Assembly (NCBI RefSeq): GCF_019249245.1
Contig: NZ_JAESDK010000001.1
Coordinates: forward strand, 327,246-391,245
Direction: 5' to 3'
From: Alteromonas lipotrueiana
GTDB lineage: Bacteria; Pseudomonadota; Gammaproteobacteria; Enterobacterales; Alteromonadaceae
Length of the DNA stretch: 64,000 nucleotides
Position numbers and translations under genes: made by a program. The notes beneath the pieces were generated by a model that did not search any database, was not told the DNA's origin, and saw only the letters and a program-made list of their open reading frames with translations. Positions within the stretch are counted from its first letter, which is position 1; every line of letters starts with the position of its first letter. Shown here piece by piece: positions 38,366 to 48,315 of this stretch.

Positions 38366-39493
38366 CTACTTTGCCGGTGAAAGCTGAAGTAATTTGCCGT
38401 CCGGGGAATCGGTCAGCAGATAAATAAGACCATCGGGTCCTACTTCTACATCACGAATTCTGGCGCTGTTATCACGTAAATACTCGTGTTGTTCGCCGGG
38501 CTTGTCGTCTTTAATATCAATACGACGCAAGTGGGTAAATTTCAGTGACCCAACCAATAAATCACCCTGCCAGTCTTTAAAGGCTTCACCTGTGTAAAAG
38601 GTCATGCCGCTCGGGGCAATAGACGGGTCCCAGTAAACCCACGGTTGCTGCATACTTTCATCGTGAGTTTTGTCTGAAACAACACTGCCGTCATAGTCGA
38701 TACCGTAAGTAATCGCTGGCCAGCCATAGTTGCTGCCTTTCGACAAAATGTTGACCTCGTCGCCCCCTTTAGGACCGTGCTCCATTGCCCAAACAGCCCC
38801 GGTTTGCGGATGAATAGTCATCCCCTGTACGTTACGATGGCCATAGGTGAAGATCTCAGGTGCGTTACCGTCAACAAACGGGTTTGACTCGGGAACTGAA
38901 CCATCTTTATTAATACGCACAACCGTACCAAAATGGTTGTCGGTGTTTTGCGCTTCGTCCATATAAGAATTTCGGTCGCCCAACGACACGTACAAGTGTT
39001 GTTCGCTGTCAAAAGCCAATCGACATCCAAAATGAAAGCCATTATCGACAAGAGGTTCAGCCACAAAGATGGTTTCTACATTTGTCAGAGTATTATCTTT
39101 AAGCGTTGCTTTAGATACCGCGCTACTACGTCCACCTTTGCCCGCTTTTGCATAGCAAAAATAAAGGGTCTGGTTATTAGCAAACTCAGGATCTAACGAA
39201 ATATCAAGCATACCGCCCTGATTAACCGCATCGACCGCGGGCACGTTTTTTAGTGGGTTACTCAACCCGCCATCAAACGAATAGCGGCGAATATTACCCG
39301 CTCGTTCAGTAAGCAGCAGGTCGCCATCGGGTAAAAATGCCATACCCCAGGGGTTGGCTAAACCTGTGGCCAGTTCTTTAACCTGTATTTTGCTATCTTC
39401 TGTTTTTTCGTTACTGTGAGCGTTGGCGCCACACAGTACAAAAACGCCCGGCAGCAATATGGCCAGGCGTTTGGTAAGCGAATTTTTACGCAT
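38366..39493 (-). CDS. PQQ-dependent sugar (aldose) dehydrogenase family protein
   Basis: A 375-residue secreted six-bladed beta-propeller of the soluble glucose/aldose dehydrogenase (GSDH, YliI-like) family. The signal peptide ends near CGANAHS. Characteristic stretches are LANPWGMAFLPDGDLLLTER, GGMLDISLDP, SLGDRNSYMDEAQN, YGHRNVQGM (a conserved PQQ-site region) and GSLKFTHLRRID. It should oxidise aldoses to lactones with PQQ in the periplasm. No pqq biosynthesis genes are present in the window, so the cofactor must come from elsewhere. dps lies 25 bp upstream in the same direction. Confidence 0.88.
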   Translation of the reverse strand: MRKNSLTKRLAILLPGVFVLCGANAHSNEKTEDSKIQVKELATGLANPWGMAFLPDGDLLLTERAGNIRRYSFDGGLSNPLKNVPAVDAVNQGGMLDISLDPEFANNQTLYFCYAKAGKGGRSSAVSKATLKDNTLTNVETIFVAEPLVDNGFHFGCRLAFDSEQHLYVSLGDRNSYMDEAQNTDNHFGTVVRINKDGSVPESNPFVDGNAPEIFTYGHRNVQGMTIHPQTGAVWAMEHGPKGGDEVNILSKGSNYGWPAITYGIDYDGSVVSDKTHDESMQQPWVYWDPSIAPSGMTFYTGEAFKDWQGDLLVGSLKFTHLRRIDIKDDKPGEQHEYLRDNSARIRDVEVGPDGLIYLLTDSPDGKLLQLSPAK

Positions 39494-39518
39494 AGTTATG
39501 TTCTTTTATCGTTACTTT

Positions 39519-39992
39519 CTAGTTGGGTAACAATGCACGTAACATCCATGCCGTTTTCTCGTGTACCCGCATACGATCTGAAATCAAAGCAATAGATGAC
39601 TCATCATCAGCATCCTGAGCTTTTTTAAGCGCATCACGGCTGGTCTTAACTACCTGCTCGTGGCCGTGGGTCAGCAAGCGTACCATTTCGGTTGCCTCTG
39701 GAACGCCTTCTACTTCTTCAATTGAGCTTAAGTCAGATAACGCTTTGTAAGTACCCGGTGCAACCACATCTAAGGTACGGATACGCTCTGCAATATCATC
39801 GACCGCTTCTGCCAGCTCTACATAATGCTCTTCAAACATCAGGTGCAGGTTACGAAATTGCGGCCCTGTTACATTCCAGTGAAAGTTATGTGTCTGCAAA
39901 TACAGGGTATACGTATCTGCCAGTAACCTTTTGAGACCTTCAGCTACTGAATTACGATCATCTTCTGAAATTCCGATATCGATTTTACTCAT
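39519..39992 (-). CDS. dps: Dps-family ferritin-like DNA-protection protein
   Basis: A 157-residue Dps-type miniferritin that oxidises ferrous iron with peroxide and stores it. The intersubunit ferroxidase ligands are present: the His of [10 protein letters not shown] and the Asp/Glu cluster of [26 protein letters not shown] precedes the ATG by 7 nt. The N-terminus is short and acidic rather than lysine-rich, so direct DNA binding is uncertain. It is upstream of the PQQ dehydrogenase gene; the region upstream (39993-40110) contains no other gene. Confidence 0.93.
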   Translation of the reverse strand: MSKIDIGISEDDRNSVAEGLKRLLADTYTLYLQTHNFHWNVTGPQFRNLHLMFEEHYVELAEAVDDIAERIRTLDVVAPGTYKALSDLSSIEEVEGVPEATEMVRLLTHGHEQVVKTSRDALKKAQDADDESSIALISDRMRVHEKTAWMLRALLPN

Positions 39993-40110
39993 TACACGCT
40001 CCTTTATCAGTTTTTGCGATTGATAGCATTGCTTATCATCTTAGTTTTAGATACTGAGTCAGTAAGGATTTGGATTACTTCATGATGCTTATTGCCTTAC
40101 TCAGACCTAT

Positions 40111-40590
40111 TCAATGATGGTGCTGATGCTGCCCATTATCAAGCTTACGCACCTCAAAGTTTATGTTTTGGTTGTCGCGTTGCCGAAAATGAAAAGTAAC
40201 AGGCACTGTATCGCCTGCTGTTAGGGGTTGCGTTAACCCCTGTAACATCAAGTGATATCCACCGGCTTCAAATACTAAGCCCGCGTTGGGTTGTAAAACC
40301 AGATCATTCGTCACAGGCCGCATCTTTATCAGGTTGTCTTCTGCGACACTGCGATGAATAGAAGCATGACGCGCCACGGCTTCAGGTACACTGACCCGGA
40401 TAATATGGACCTGCGAGCTTTGTGGGTTGTGTAAGGTTACATAACCTGCAGCGGTAGTTGCCAGTGCAAACCCGGCGGTGATATATGGGCTTTCAACAGA
40501 TAAAGTGGCAGATGTATCAGAAATCCGCGGCATCGCCGAGGCCAAAGTACAGATGCTAAGAAAGATAATGGCTAAACATACGCGCAACAT
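40111..40590 (-). CDS. PCuAC family periplasmic copper chaperone
   Basis: A 159-residue PCuAC (DUF461) protein with a signal peptide (residues 1-19, ending TLASA). The copper site is intact: His of SIHRS, ten residues to Met of IKMRP, 22 residues to HLM of GGYHLML. The tail ends in QHQHHH, adding further possible copper ligands. PCuAC proteins deliver Cu(I) to cytochrome oxidase CuA sites, usually together with a Sco protein, but no sco or cox gene is adjacent. The tRNA-Thr gene lies upstream in the same direction. Confidence 0.88.
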   Translation of the reverse strand: MLRVCLAIIFLSICTLASAMPRISDTSATLSVESPYITAGFALATTAAGYVTLHNPQSSQVHIIRVSVPEAVARHASIHRSVAEDNLIKMRPVTNDLVLQPNAGLVFEAGGYHLMLQGLTQPLTAGDTVPVTFHFRQRDNQNINFEVRKLDNGQHQHHH

Positions 40591-40678
40591 AAAAACATCC
40601 TACAGGATTTATTTTTTATCTTACGTCAGAAAGGGCGCTAAGCAAAGTCAGCGAATACACAATGGGGAAGGTTTAGAA

Positions 40679-40754
<76 letters not shown>

Positions 40755-40802
40755 ACACATAAAACCGCTTACTTATTTACTTACAATAAGCAAGCCGGGC
40801 GT

Positions 40803-40830
40803 ATTCTAAAGCGACCATAGCTTTTGTCAA
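40803..40830 (-). promoter_or_regulatory. Strong promoter of tRNA-Thr
   Basis: On the minus strand TTGACA (40825-40830), a 16-bp spacer and TAGAAT (40803-40808) precede a GC-rich discriminator (GCCCGGC), the layout of stringently controlled stable-RNA promoters. The start would fall near 40796, giving a leader of about 40 nt before the tRNA. Confidence 0.8.
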
Positions 40831-40845
40831 GCCACTTACACTTAT

Positions 40846-41988
40846 TTATTTGTAACTGCTGAGTTTTTGAGCTTCACCAGCCAGTTTTGGAAACGCATCT
40901 TCGGGTACGTAATTGACCAGTTGCTGCATTTTTTGCCCTAACTGAGCGTAGGTAGCCGCAGTAAGATTTATATGCCCCATTTTTCGTTTGTCACGAACAG
41001 ATTTTCCGTACCAATGCAGATGACACCCTTCAATACTAAGCAAATCGCGCGAAAAGGTGCCGCATCCAATAATGTTTATCATTGCAGAAGGTGAAAGCGC
41101 CTGCGTATCACCTAATGGCAAACCCACCACCGCGCGTAAATGATTTTCAAATTGACTGGTATCGCTTCCTGTGGTGGTCCAGTGTCCAGAATTATGCACC
41201 CGGGGGGCCAGTTCATTGACCAGCAAGGTGTCTTTACACTGAAACATCTCTACCGCTAGCACACCGGTGTAATCCATACCCTGAGCCAGCCGATTGAAAA
41301 TATCTTCTGCCTGCTGCTGCAGCTCTTGTGAAACAGCGGGAGCCGGAGCTATAGATACATGCAACTGCCCAAGGTGGTGTAAGTTTTCGGTTAAAGGATA
41401 GACCTTTATATCGCCGGACTTACTGCGTACACCGATAAGTGACAGCTCACGGTCGAAGTTTTGCATTTGCTCTACCACTAACGGCACTAACTCAAGATCC
41501 AGCCCATCGAGCTGTTGCTTTAGCTTGGGTAAATGAGCAGCATCGGTCAGCCGCCATTGACCGTAGCCGTCGTAGCCGTCTCTGCTGGCTTTAATAATGA
41601 GCTGGTCACCTAACGCATCTATACACTCATCCAGTTGATCCAGATGACTGACAATGCGGTGGGCACAATTAGGAATATCGAGCTTTTCCAACAATTGCTT
41701 TTCGCGTACCCGATCGGCGCCTACTAATATAGCCTCCATCGACGGTAACAGCTTTTCGCTTTTATCAGCCTGCTCTAACAAACGCTCAGGGACATGTTCA
41801 AACTCAACTGTCAGAACATCTGCGGCTTCAATAGCCTGGTCAAGGCTCAAGTCTAAGGGCAACTTGCTAACAGGATGAACAACCGTATCGGTGGTGACAT
41901 TCACAGCTTCCACTTCTATACCTAATGGCGCGCCGGCAAGGTACATCATTTGCGCAAGCTGCCCAGCCCCATAAACCAGCACTCTCAT
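40846..41988 (-). CDS. purK: N5-carboxyaminoimidazole ribonucleotide synthase
   Basis: ATP-grasp enzyme that converts AIR, ATP and bicarbonate to N5-CAIR in purine biosynthesis. Length 380 residues. It has a dinucleotide-like N-terminal loop ([11 protein letters not shown]), the ATP-grasp elements [15 protein letters not shown] and [22 protein letters not shown], and the metal-binding [17 protein letters not shown]. It overlaps purE by 4 bp (ATGA), the usual purEK operon. Cytosolic. Confidence 0.96.
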   Translation of the reverse strand: MRVLVYGAGQLAQMMYLAGAPLGIEVEAVNVTTDTVVHPVSKLPLDLSLDQAIEAADVLTVEFEHVPERLLEQADKSEKLLPSMEAILVGADRVREKQLLEKLDIPNCAHRIVSHLDQLDECIDALGDQLIIKASRDGYDGYGQWRLTDAAHLPKLKQQLDGLDLELVPLVVEQMQNFDRELSLIGVRSKSGDIKVYPLTENLHHLGQLHVSIAPAPAVSQELQQQAEDIFNRLAQGMDYTGVLAVEMFQCKDTLLVNELAPRVHNSGHWTTTGSDTSQFENHLRAVVGLPLGDTQALSPSAMINIIGCGTFSRDLLSIEGCHLHWYGKSVRDKRKMGHINLTAATYAQLGQKMQQLVNYVPEDAFPKLAGEAQKLSSYK

Positions 41989-42476
41989 TCGTCTAACTCC
42001 AACTGGCTATTTGACAGCACAGAGTCGGTTTGTTGTGAGCGAAAATCAATAATTGCCTGTTTTACAGCTGAATCTTGTAGCGCCACCACCTGCGCCGCCA
42101 GAAGCCCGGCGTTGGCGGCACCGGCTTCACCAATGGCCAACGTGCCTACGGCCACACCCTTTGGCATCTGCACAATGGATAACAATGAATCCAGCCCGTT
42201 AAGCGCTTTAGATTTTACAGGGCACCCAAATACCGGTAAGTGCGTGTGCGCCGCCAGCATGCCAGGCAAATGAGCAGCGCCACCCGCGCCGGCAATAATA
42301 CAACTAAAGCCTTGTTCGTCAGCGTTTTCAGCAAATTCCACTAATAAATTTGGGGTACGGTGAGCAGAAACTACTTTAGCTTCAAACTCGACCCCAAAGC
42401 CTCTAAGCATCTTTGCTGCTGCTTGCATGGTTGGCCAGTCAGACGTGGAGCCCATTACGATTGCTACTTTTGCCAT
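41985..42476 (-). CDS. purE: N5-carboxyaminoimidazole ribonucleotide mutase
   Basis: Class I PurE, which moves the carboxyl group of N5-CAIR to give CAIR. The 163-residue protein starts [14 protein letters not shown] with the phosphate-binding GSxSDW motif, and contains SAHRTP with the catalytic His and [15 protein letters not shown]. The frame also opens at a TTG one codon earlier, but the ATG at 42476 has AAGGA at the better distance of 8 nt. It is divergent from the LysR gene; the spacer holds a 12-bp palindrome, GCCTTTAAAGGC (42540-42551), of unknown role. No recognisable PurR box was found by eye. Confidence 0.96.
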   Translation of the reverse strand: MAKVAIVMGSTSDWPTMQAAAKMLRGFGVEFEAKVVSAHRTPNLLVEFAENADEQGFSCIIAGAGGAAHLPGMLAAHTHLPVFGCPVKSKALNGLDSLLSIVQMPKGVAVGTLAIGEAGAANAGLLAAQVVALQDSAVKQAIIDFRSQQTDSVLSNSQLELDE

Positions 42477-42684
42477 CAAATGCTTCCTTTAATGGATGAA
42501 TGCATAAAAAAATAGCGCACTGGTTGTATACTTTTCAGTGCCTTTAAAGGCGAAAGATTGTAACGCATAATCAGGGTTAAGCCTACAGGCAGACAAGTTC
42601 ATAACTGAACCATTCGAGGGTTTTTGTAATACACATCTGTACACCTCATAATTATAAAACATAGGGCAATGCGCACAGAAAAAC

Positions 42685-43566
42685 ATGAATAATCTTACGT
42701 TTCGTTTACTGGAGGTATTTCAGGAAGTGGTTGATGGCGGGTCGGTAACGGCTGCTTCGCACTCGCTGGCGCTGTCGCAGCCCACCGTTTCATTACAACT
42801 AAAAAAATTGTCGCAAATTGTCGGGTTGCCCCTGCTGGAACATTTCGGCGGTAAAGTGCACATGACAGAAGCCGGTGAAGCAACTTATTTATGTGCCCAG
42901 GAAGTGCTTACCTCACAGGCAAAGCTAAGTACTCATATACAGGCCCTGCAGGGCATTGAAACTGGCTCTTTAAAACTTGCTGCTGTAACCACAGCAAAAT
43001 ATATTATTCCGCCTATGCTTAGCGCCTTTTGCAAGGCTCACCCCAATATTGATGTTCACTTTACCATAGGCAATCGCCAGCAAATTGCGGCACGCCTTAA
43101 ACAAAACCGCGACGATATTTATATTTTCAGTCAACCTCCTGAAGATGAGAGTATTCAGGCGAGTGCTTTTTTAGATAATCAGCTGGTGGTCATTGCACCG
43201 CCTGATTACCAGGGTCCTGATAACTGTACATTGCAGGATTTGCTTGATGAAAAGTTTTTGTTGCGAGAAAACGGCAGCGGCACCCGCAAAGCCATTGATG
43301 AATACTGTCTTAAAAATAATATAACTTTCAATGATTTGATGATTATTGAGTCTAACGAAGCTATTCGTTTGTCGGTTGCTTCGGGGTTGGGACTGGCAAT
43401 TCTTTCAAAGCATACCCTGGCGCAGGCCGCGCCCGATAATATCAGAACACTGAACGTAACGGATTTTCCTTTACGAAGTTCATGGTATGTTGTCACGCGT
43501 AAAAGCCGCCCGCTTAGCCTGACAGCCCACGCCTTTAAAACATCTTTGCTGGAGAAAAAAATATGA
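42685..43566 (+). CDS. LysR family transcriptional regulator
   Basis: A 293-residue LysR-type regulator. The winged helix-turn-helix covers residues about 1-60 (LEVFQEVVDGGSVTAASHSL and SQPTVSLQLKKL), followed by a CbbR-like effector-binding domain (LKLAAVTTAKYIIPPML, SGTRKAIDEYC, GLGLAILSKHTL). The stop codon overlaps the ATG of nhaA (ATGA), so this regulator is made together with the antiporter and may sense the ion or pH state that calls for it, in the way NhaR does in E. coli; this is inference from position, since the sequence itself looks more like the CbbR/CysB-type branch. Confidence 0.9.
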   Translation: MNNLTFRLLEVFQEVVDGGSVTAASHSLALSQPTVSLQLKKLSQIVGLPLLEHFGGKVHMTEAGEATYLCAQEVLTSQAKLSTHIQALQGIETGSLKLAAVTTAKYIIPPMLSAFCKAHPNIDVHFTIGNRQQIAARLKQNRDDIYIFSQPPEDESIQASAFLDNQLVVIAPPDYQGPDNCTLQDLLDEKFLLRENGSGTRKAIDEYCLKNNITFNDLMIIESNEAIRLSVASGLGLAILSKHTLAQAAPDNIRTLNVTDFPLRSSWYVVTRKSRPLSLTAHAFKTSLLEKKI

Positions 43567-44780
43567 GTTTGTCTGATGAGGTGCAGCAAATCAACGAAGT
43601 TGTCGCTGATTTTTTAAAGCGTGACTCTTCGGCTGGTATTATCTTAATGGCTGCTACGGCGCTGGCATTAATCGTCGCTAATTCGCCCCTGTCTCCCTGG
43701 TACAACCAACTTATCGAAATACCAGTAGTGATTAAAGCGGGCGAGTGGGGTATAGAAAAGCCGCTATTGCTATGGATAAACGATGGCTTGATGGCCATCT
43801 TTTTCTTTCACATTGGTTTAGAATTAAAGCGGGAAGTGTGTGAGGGAGAACTATCCAACCCCAAAGACATGGTATTGCCCGCCGCCGGTGCGATAGGCGG
43901 TATGGCAGTGCCGGCGTTAATTTATGTATGGATTAACTGGGGCGACAGCACAGCAATGTCGGGTTGGGCGATACCGGCTGCCACCGATATCGCATTTGCA
44001 TTGGGTATATTAGCCCTATTAGGCAACAGGGTGCCCACCAGTCTTAAAATCTTTTTAGTGACCCTGGCCATCATCGACGATATTGGTGCGATTGCAATCA
44101 TTGCGCTGTTTTATACCAATAACATTACCGTCGCCGGATTAATTATTGCCTGCGTTTGTCTGGGCATTTTGGCCATTATGAACCGTAGGGGGGTGATTGA
44201 TCTTCCCTCCTATATGCTGGTTGGGCTTGTATTGTGGGTAGCTCTTTTAAAATCGGGTGTACACGCGACCCTGGCTGGGGTGGTTCTGGCTGCGTTTATT
44301 CCTATGCGTAGCAAGCGTGACGCTAGTTATTCGCCCGTAACGCGGCTCGAGCATGAGCTAAACCCTGCCATTAGCTTCGGGATTTTGCCGTTATTTGCTT
44401 TTGCTAATGCCGGTATTGATTTTAGCGCCATAAGACCTGAAGGCATCATGCACCCTGTAACCTTCGGAATTTTCCTGGGATTATTTGTCGGTAAACAAAT
44501 TGGTGTATTCTCATTTTGTTATCTGGCCGTCAAACTTAAATTAGCAACGCTGCCGGTCGGATTAACGCTCAAACATATTTATGGGTGTGCATTGTTGTGC
44601 GGAGTAGGTTTCACAATGAGCTTATTTATCGGCGCTCTTGCATTTGAAGAATCTGGTCTAAATCGTATATTTGATGAACGGGTAGGCATTTTAGCCGGGT
44701 CGCTAGTGAGTGCCATTGCAGGCTACCTCGTGTTGTACATGGTGGGCAAACCGCTTGTGAAAAAGGACACCTCTGGCTAA
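43563..44780 (+). CDS. nhaA: Na+/H+ antiporter NhaA
   Basis: Electrogenic sodium/proton antiporter of the inner membrane, 405 residues with about 12 helices. Family signatures include FFFHIGLELKRE, PAATDIAFALGIL with an essential Asp, and IIDDIGAIAIIALFYT with the paired transport aspartates. LLCGVGFTMSLFIG lies in the last part. Its start overlaps the LysR gene by 4 bp. A strong hairpin terminator follows. Confidence 0.96.
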   Translation: MSLSDEVQQINEVVADFLKRDSSAGIILMAATALALIVANSPLSPWYNQLIEIPVVIKAGEWGIEKPLLLWINDGLMAIFFFHIGLELKREVCEGELSNPKDMVLPAAGAIGGMAVPALIYVWINWGDSTAMSGWAIPAATDIAFALGILALLGNRVPTSLKIFLVTLAIIDDIGAIAIIALFYTNNITVAGLIIACVCLGILAIMNRRGVIDLPSYMLVGLVLWVALLKSGVHATLAGVVLAAFIPMRSKRDASYSPVTRLEHELNPAISFGILPLFAFANAGIDFSAIRPEGIMHPVTFGIFLGLFVGKQIGVFSFCYLAVKLKLATLPVGLTLKHIYGCALLCGVGFTMSLFIGALAFEESGLNRIFDERVGILAGSLVSAIAGYLVLYMVGKPLVKKDTSG

Positions 44781-44800
44781 AGACAGCCTGTTTTAAATGT

Positions 44801-44838
44801 ATGGCCCTGACTACCTTAAAAGTAGCAGGGCCATTTTT
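44801..44838 (+). terminator. Terminator between nhaA and the M20 gene
   Basis: ATGGCCCTG-A-CTAC pairs with GTAG-CAGGGCCAT (stem of 13 bp with one bulged A, 7-nt loop) and is followed by TTTTT. It lies between convergent genes, so it may serve both. Confidence 0.85.
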
Positions 44839-44846
44839 AGTTGCGT

Positions 44847-46142
44847 TTATTTATCTGCTGCCTGCATATAATCCAGCGTCATATGGGTTAAAAGCTCTAC
44901 GCCTAGCTTCATCCCTTTGTCATCAACTTTAAACTCGGGTGTATGATGCGCGGGCGATTCTTTTTCAGAAACATCAAGAGGCTTCCCCCCTACCCACAAG
45001 TACAAACCCGGAACCTCTTCCTGGAAAAAAGAAAAATCTTCCGCGCCGGTTACCGGATTAGACAACAATACGTTGTCTTCACCCGCTGTACGTTTCAGTG
45101 TGGGTAACATCTGCGCTGTTAACTGAGGGTCGTTAAAGGTAATAGGATAGCTGTAATCCAGCGGTAATGTCAGATTGGCTTGAGCGCCCATACTCATAGC
45201 AATACCTTTCACCTTGCGTTGCATTGCTTCATAAACATGCTCTCGGGCGTCTTTATCAAGGGTGCGGATTGTTCCGACCAGTTCTACCTCTTCAGGAATT
45301 ATATTTGAACGGTTGCCACCATGAATCGAGCCCACCGTCACCACCGCGGCGGCATCAATAAGTTTAAGCTCACGACTAACAATAGTTTGTAGCGACATGA
45401 CCATTTGCGCAGCCGTTACAATAGGATCAACGCTTTTCCAAGGGTAAGCACCATGGGCCTGCTTGCCTTTGATTACAATTTTAAATGGATCGACCGCGGC
45501 CATAGCGCCTTTGGGGGTATAGCGTACTTTACCAATATCGGTATTGGCATTAATGTGTAAACCAAAAATAACATCGACATCGGGGTTTTTAAGCACGCCC
45601 TCTTTGACCATTACCTCAGCACCGCCCTGCTCGCCCTCTGGCGCACCTTCTTCGGCTGGTTGAAAAATGAATTTCACTTTGCCGCGTAGCTGGTCTTTCA
45701 TTTCAGTCAGTACCTTTGCTGTACCCATCAGCATTGCCATATGGGTATCATGACCACAGGCATGCATAACAGGTACGGTCTCGCCATTGTATTGGGCGGT
45801 CTGGGTAGACTTATAAGGCAGGTCATTTTGTTCAGGTACGGGCAAGGCGTCCATATCGGCGCGCAACGCAATCACGGGACCGGGCTTGCCGCTGTCTAGT
45901 ACCGCAACCACGCCTGTTTTTGCCACCTCTGTGGTTATTTCAACATCAAGCGTTTTTAAATAATTAGTAATGTATTCAGCGGTTTCAAATTCACGATTAG
46001 ACAGCTCTGGATACTGGTGAAAATGGTGACGCCATTCAATAACCTGTGGCTCTACTTTGTCTATAAGCTGGTCAACCTGGCTTTGTCCATAAGACAACCC
46101 ACTTACCAGCATGCACGCCAGCGCTACAGCAGTACGTTTCAT
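44847..46142 (-). CDS. Exported M20 family amidohydrolase/peptidase
   Basis: Metallo-amidohydrolase of 431 residues with a signal peptide (residues 1-19, ending LSYG). The zinc-binding segments LRADMDALPV, MHACGHDTHMAMLMGTA and QPAEEGAPEGEQGG are typical of the M20D (hippurate/N-acyl amino acid hydrolase) group, and GAEDFSFFQEEVPG near the C-terminus supplies the last ligand region. It should hydrolyse N-acyl or peptide amides in the periplasm. AAGGA precedes the ATG. The substrate is unknown. It is convergent with nhaA. Confidence 0.92.
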   Translation of the reverse strand: MKRTAVALACMLVSGLSYGQSQVDQLIDKVEPQVIEWRHHFHQYPELSNREFETAEYITNYLKTLDVEITTEVAKTGVVAVLDSGKPGPVIALRADMDALPVPEQNDLPYKSTQTAQYNGETVPVMHACGHDTHMAMLMGTAKVLTEMKDQLRGKVKFIFQPAEEGAPEGEQGGAEVMVKEGVLKNPDVDVIFGLHINANTDIGKVRYTPKGAMAAVDPFKIVIKGKQAHGAYPWKSVDPIVTAAQMVMSLQTIVSRELKLIDAAAVVTVGSIHGGNRSNIIPEEVELVGTIRTLDKDAREHVYEAMQRKVKGIAMSMGAQANLTLPLDYSYPITFNDPQLTAQMLPTLKRTAGEDNVLLSNPVTGAEDFSFFQEEVPGLYLWVGGKPLDVSEKESPAHHTPEFKVDDKGMKLGVELLTHMTLDYMQAADK

Positions 46143-46231
46143 AATATTTCCTTGTAGTTTTTTTCTACATTAGCGAATTTATGGCTTAACTGAAAGGACT
46201 AGTTTGTGCTCATTTAAGAAGTTTCAGACAT

Positions 46232-46262
46232 AAAAAAAGCGCGTTTTAAAAACGCGCTTTTT
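46232..46262 (-). terminator. Terminator downstream of rho
   Basis: AAAAAAGCGCGTT and AACGCGCTTTTTT form a GC-centred stem with A/T flanks on both strands, 18 bp past the rho stop. Confidence 0.85.
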
Positions 46263-46280
46263 CAAGAGACATTGCTCAAC

Positions 46281-47546
46281 TTAACTTTTTTGACGCTTCA
46301 TGGCACTAAAGAATTCATCATTGGTTTTGGTCATTGAAAGTCTGTTAATTAAAAATTCAATGGCATCAATTTCTGACATTTCGTGCACAATTTTACGTAA
46401 AATCCACATTTTCTGAAGCTCATCCTGAGTCGTCAGCAATTCTTCACGACGCGTGCCAGAACGATTAAAGTCGATAGCCGGGAATACCCGTTTTTCAGCA
46501 ATTTTACGATGTAGATGAAGCTCCATGTTACCGGTGCCTTTAAACTCTTCGTAAATAACTTCATCCATCTTCGACCCGGTATCTACCAGAGCGGTGGCGA
46601 TGATAGTTAAACTACCACCTTCTTCAACGTTACGGGCTGCACCAAAGAAACGCTTAGGCTTATGCAGCGCATTGGCATCAACACCACCGGTAAGAACTTT
46701 ACCTGATGATGGGATGACTGTGTTGTAGGCACGAGCCAGACGAGTAATAGAATCCAGCAAAATAATCACGTCTTTTTTGTGCTCAACCAGACGTTTCGCT
46801 TTTTCGATGACCATTTCAGCCACCTGAACGTGTCGGCTGGCTGGTTCATCAAACGTAGAGGCCACAACTTCACCCTGAACCAGGCGATGCATTTCGGTGA
46901 CTTCTTCGGGACGCTCATCAATTAGCAGTACCATCAGTTCGCATTCAGGCTGATTGGCGGCGATAGACTGAGCAATATTTTGCAGCAACAACGTTTTACC
47001 GGCTTTAGGCGGTGCGACAATCAGACCGCGCTGACCTTTACCAATAGGCGAGGCCAAATCCAGAACACGGGCGGTGATGTCTTCGGTAGAACCATTTCCA
47101 CGCTCCATTCGCATACGTGATGCGGCATGAAGGGGTGTCAGGTTTTCAAACAGGATTTTGTTGCGGGAATTTTCTGGCTTATCAAAATTAACTTCACGAA
47201 TTTTCAGTAATGCAAAATATCGTTCGCTGTCTTTTGGTGGCCTGATTTTTCCGGCGATAGTATCGCCTGTTCGAAGGTTAAAGCGACGTATTTGACTTGG
47301 CGAAACATAAATATCGTCTGGCCCGGCTAAATAAGACGAGTCGGCAGAGCGTAAAAACCCAAAGCCATCCTGAAGAATCTCCAGTACTCCGTCGCCAAAA
47401 ATATCTTCTCCGCCTTTCGCATGCGTTTTCAAGATAGAAAAGATAATGTCTTGCTTTCTGGCTCGCGCCATATTTTCCAGGCCCATTTCTTCGGCCAGGG
47501 CAACCAACTCATTAATTGGTTTATTCTTTAATTCAGTTAAATTCAT
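46281..47546 (-). CDS. rho: Transcription termination factor Rho
   Basis: Hexameric RNA-dependent ATPase that terminates transcription. The 421-residue protein has an N-terminal helical domain ([17 protein letters not shown]), an RNA-binding cold-shock-like domain ([29 protein letters not shown]), Walker A in [11 protein letters not shown], Walker B in [13 protein letters not shown], and the R-loop region [22 protein letters not shown]. The long leader (47547-47887, up to trxA) fits the known autoregulation of rho by its own leader RNA in E. coli, but no specific structure was read. Gene order rho-trxA-rhlB-gppA is as in E. coli. Confidence 0.98.
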   Translation of the reverse strand: MNLTELKNKPINELVALAEEMGLENMARARKQDIIFSILKTHAKGGEDIFGDGVLEILQDGFGFLRSADSSYLAGPDDIYVSPSQIRRFNLRTGDTIAGKIRPPKDSERYFALLKIREVNFDKPENSRNKILFENLTPLHAASRMRMERGNGSTEDITARVLDLASPIGKGQRGLIVAPPKAGKTLLLQNIAQSIAANQPECELMVLLIDERPEEVTEMHRLVQGEVVASTFDEPASRHVQVAEMVIEKAKRLVEHKKDVIILLDSITRLARAYNTVIPSSGKVLTGGVDANALHKPKRFFGAARNVEEGGSLTIIATALVDTGSKMDEVIYEEFKGTGNMELHLHRKIAEKRVFPAIDFNRSGTRREELLTTQDELQKMWILRKIVHEMSEIDAIEFLINRLSMTKTNDEFFSAMKRQKS

Positions 47547-47831
47547 ACTGGTGGGTCTTTGTGCTTGGACTTTGCTTACAGGACTTCTACGTCACTAACT
47601 CGTTTATAGAAAAGGTTATTTACACCCGGATATGGGCAAGCAGAACGCTGCTCGGATACGAGCTAATAGAACGTTAGCACCTAATTTTATTATCGTCCAG
47701 TATTTTAACAAACAATCGTTAAAATACTTTACGTATAAAAATGTTTTGGGACGTAGAGATTAATTAATCACAGGTGTATTACTGTGGTTATTAATATTTG
47801 GATGACTACAACACCGCCAACAATAAAACAA

Positions 47832-47866
47832 AAAAAGCCAGCATTGGATAAATGCCGGCTTTTTAA
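47832..47866 (-). terminator. Terminator of trxA
   Basis: AAAAAGCCAGCATT and AATGCCGGCTTTTT form a stem with one A-C mismatch and a 5-nt loop, with T-runs on the leftward strand, 20 bp past the trxA stop. Confidence 0.8.
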
Positions 47867-47887
47867 CTTAACGCAAATCAATAATGA

Positions 47888-48214
47888 TTACAGATTTTCG
47901 TTCAAGAATTCAGTTAACTGGGCTTTTGATAACGCGCCCACTTTAGTTGCAGCTACATTACCGCCTTTGAAAAGCAGAAGTGTAGGAATGCCACGAATAC
48001 CGTATTTTGGCGGTGTTTCATTATTTTCATCGACATTCAACTTACCAACTGTTAACTTGCCTTCAAACTCGGAAGCAACTTCTTCCAAGATAGGTGCGAT
48101 CATTTTACAAGGGCCGCACCACTCAGCCCAGAAGTCTACCAGCACAGGATTATCAGCATTGATTACATCCGCTTCAAACTTGTCGTCAGTTAACTGGATA
48201 ATTTTGTCGCTCAT
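47888..48214 (-). CDS. trxA: Thioredoxin 1
   Basis: Cytosolic disulphide reductase of 108 residues with the active site WAEWCGPCK and the cis-proline in RGIPTLLLF. The frame continues upstream to a TTG (48262), but the ATG at 48214 with GGAGA just upstream gives the canonical start [11 protein letters not shown] and the usual length. It lies between rho and the divergent rhlB, with its own promoter and terminator. Confidence 0.97.
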   Translation of the reverse strand: MSDKIIQLTDDKFEADVINADNPVLVDFWAEWCGPCKMIAPILEEVASEFEGKLTVGKLNVDENNETPPKYGIRGIPTLLLFKGGNVAATKVGALSKAQLTEFLNENL

Positions 48215-48266
48215 TCTGTTCTCCATTGTTTGGACTGTCGCTGATTTGTTCAGCCACACCATAAGT

Positions 48267-48295
48267 GTTATAAGAAACTGTCTTTTTTAATGCAA
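48267..48295 (-). promoter_or_regulatory. Promoter of trxA
   Basis: On the minus strand TTGCAT (48290-48295), a 17-bp spacer and TATAAC (48267-48272) lie about 53 bp upstream of the trxA start. Confidence 0.65.
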
Positions 48296-48315
48296 GCACC
48301 GATAAGCTATAAGCT

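Noticed and set aside
42540..42551. Palindrome GCCTTTAAAGGC in the purE-LysR spacer
   Set aside because: Perfect but short and AT-centred; it does not match a PurR box or a LysR T-N11-A site convincingly.
47784..48290. 168-codon ORF on the plus strand
   Set aside because: Antisense shadow of trxA and its terminator.
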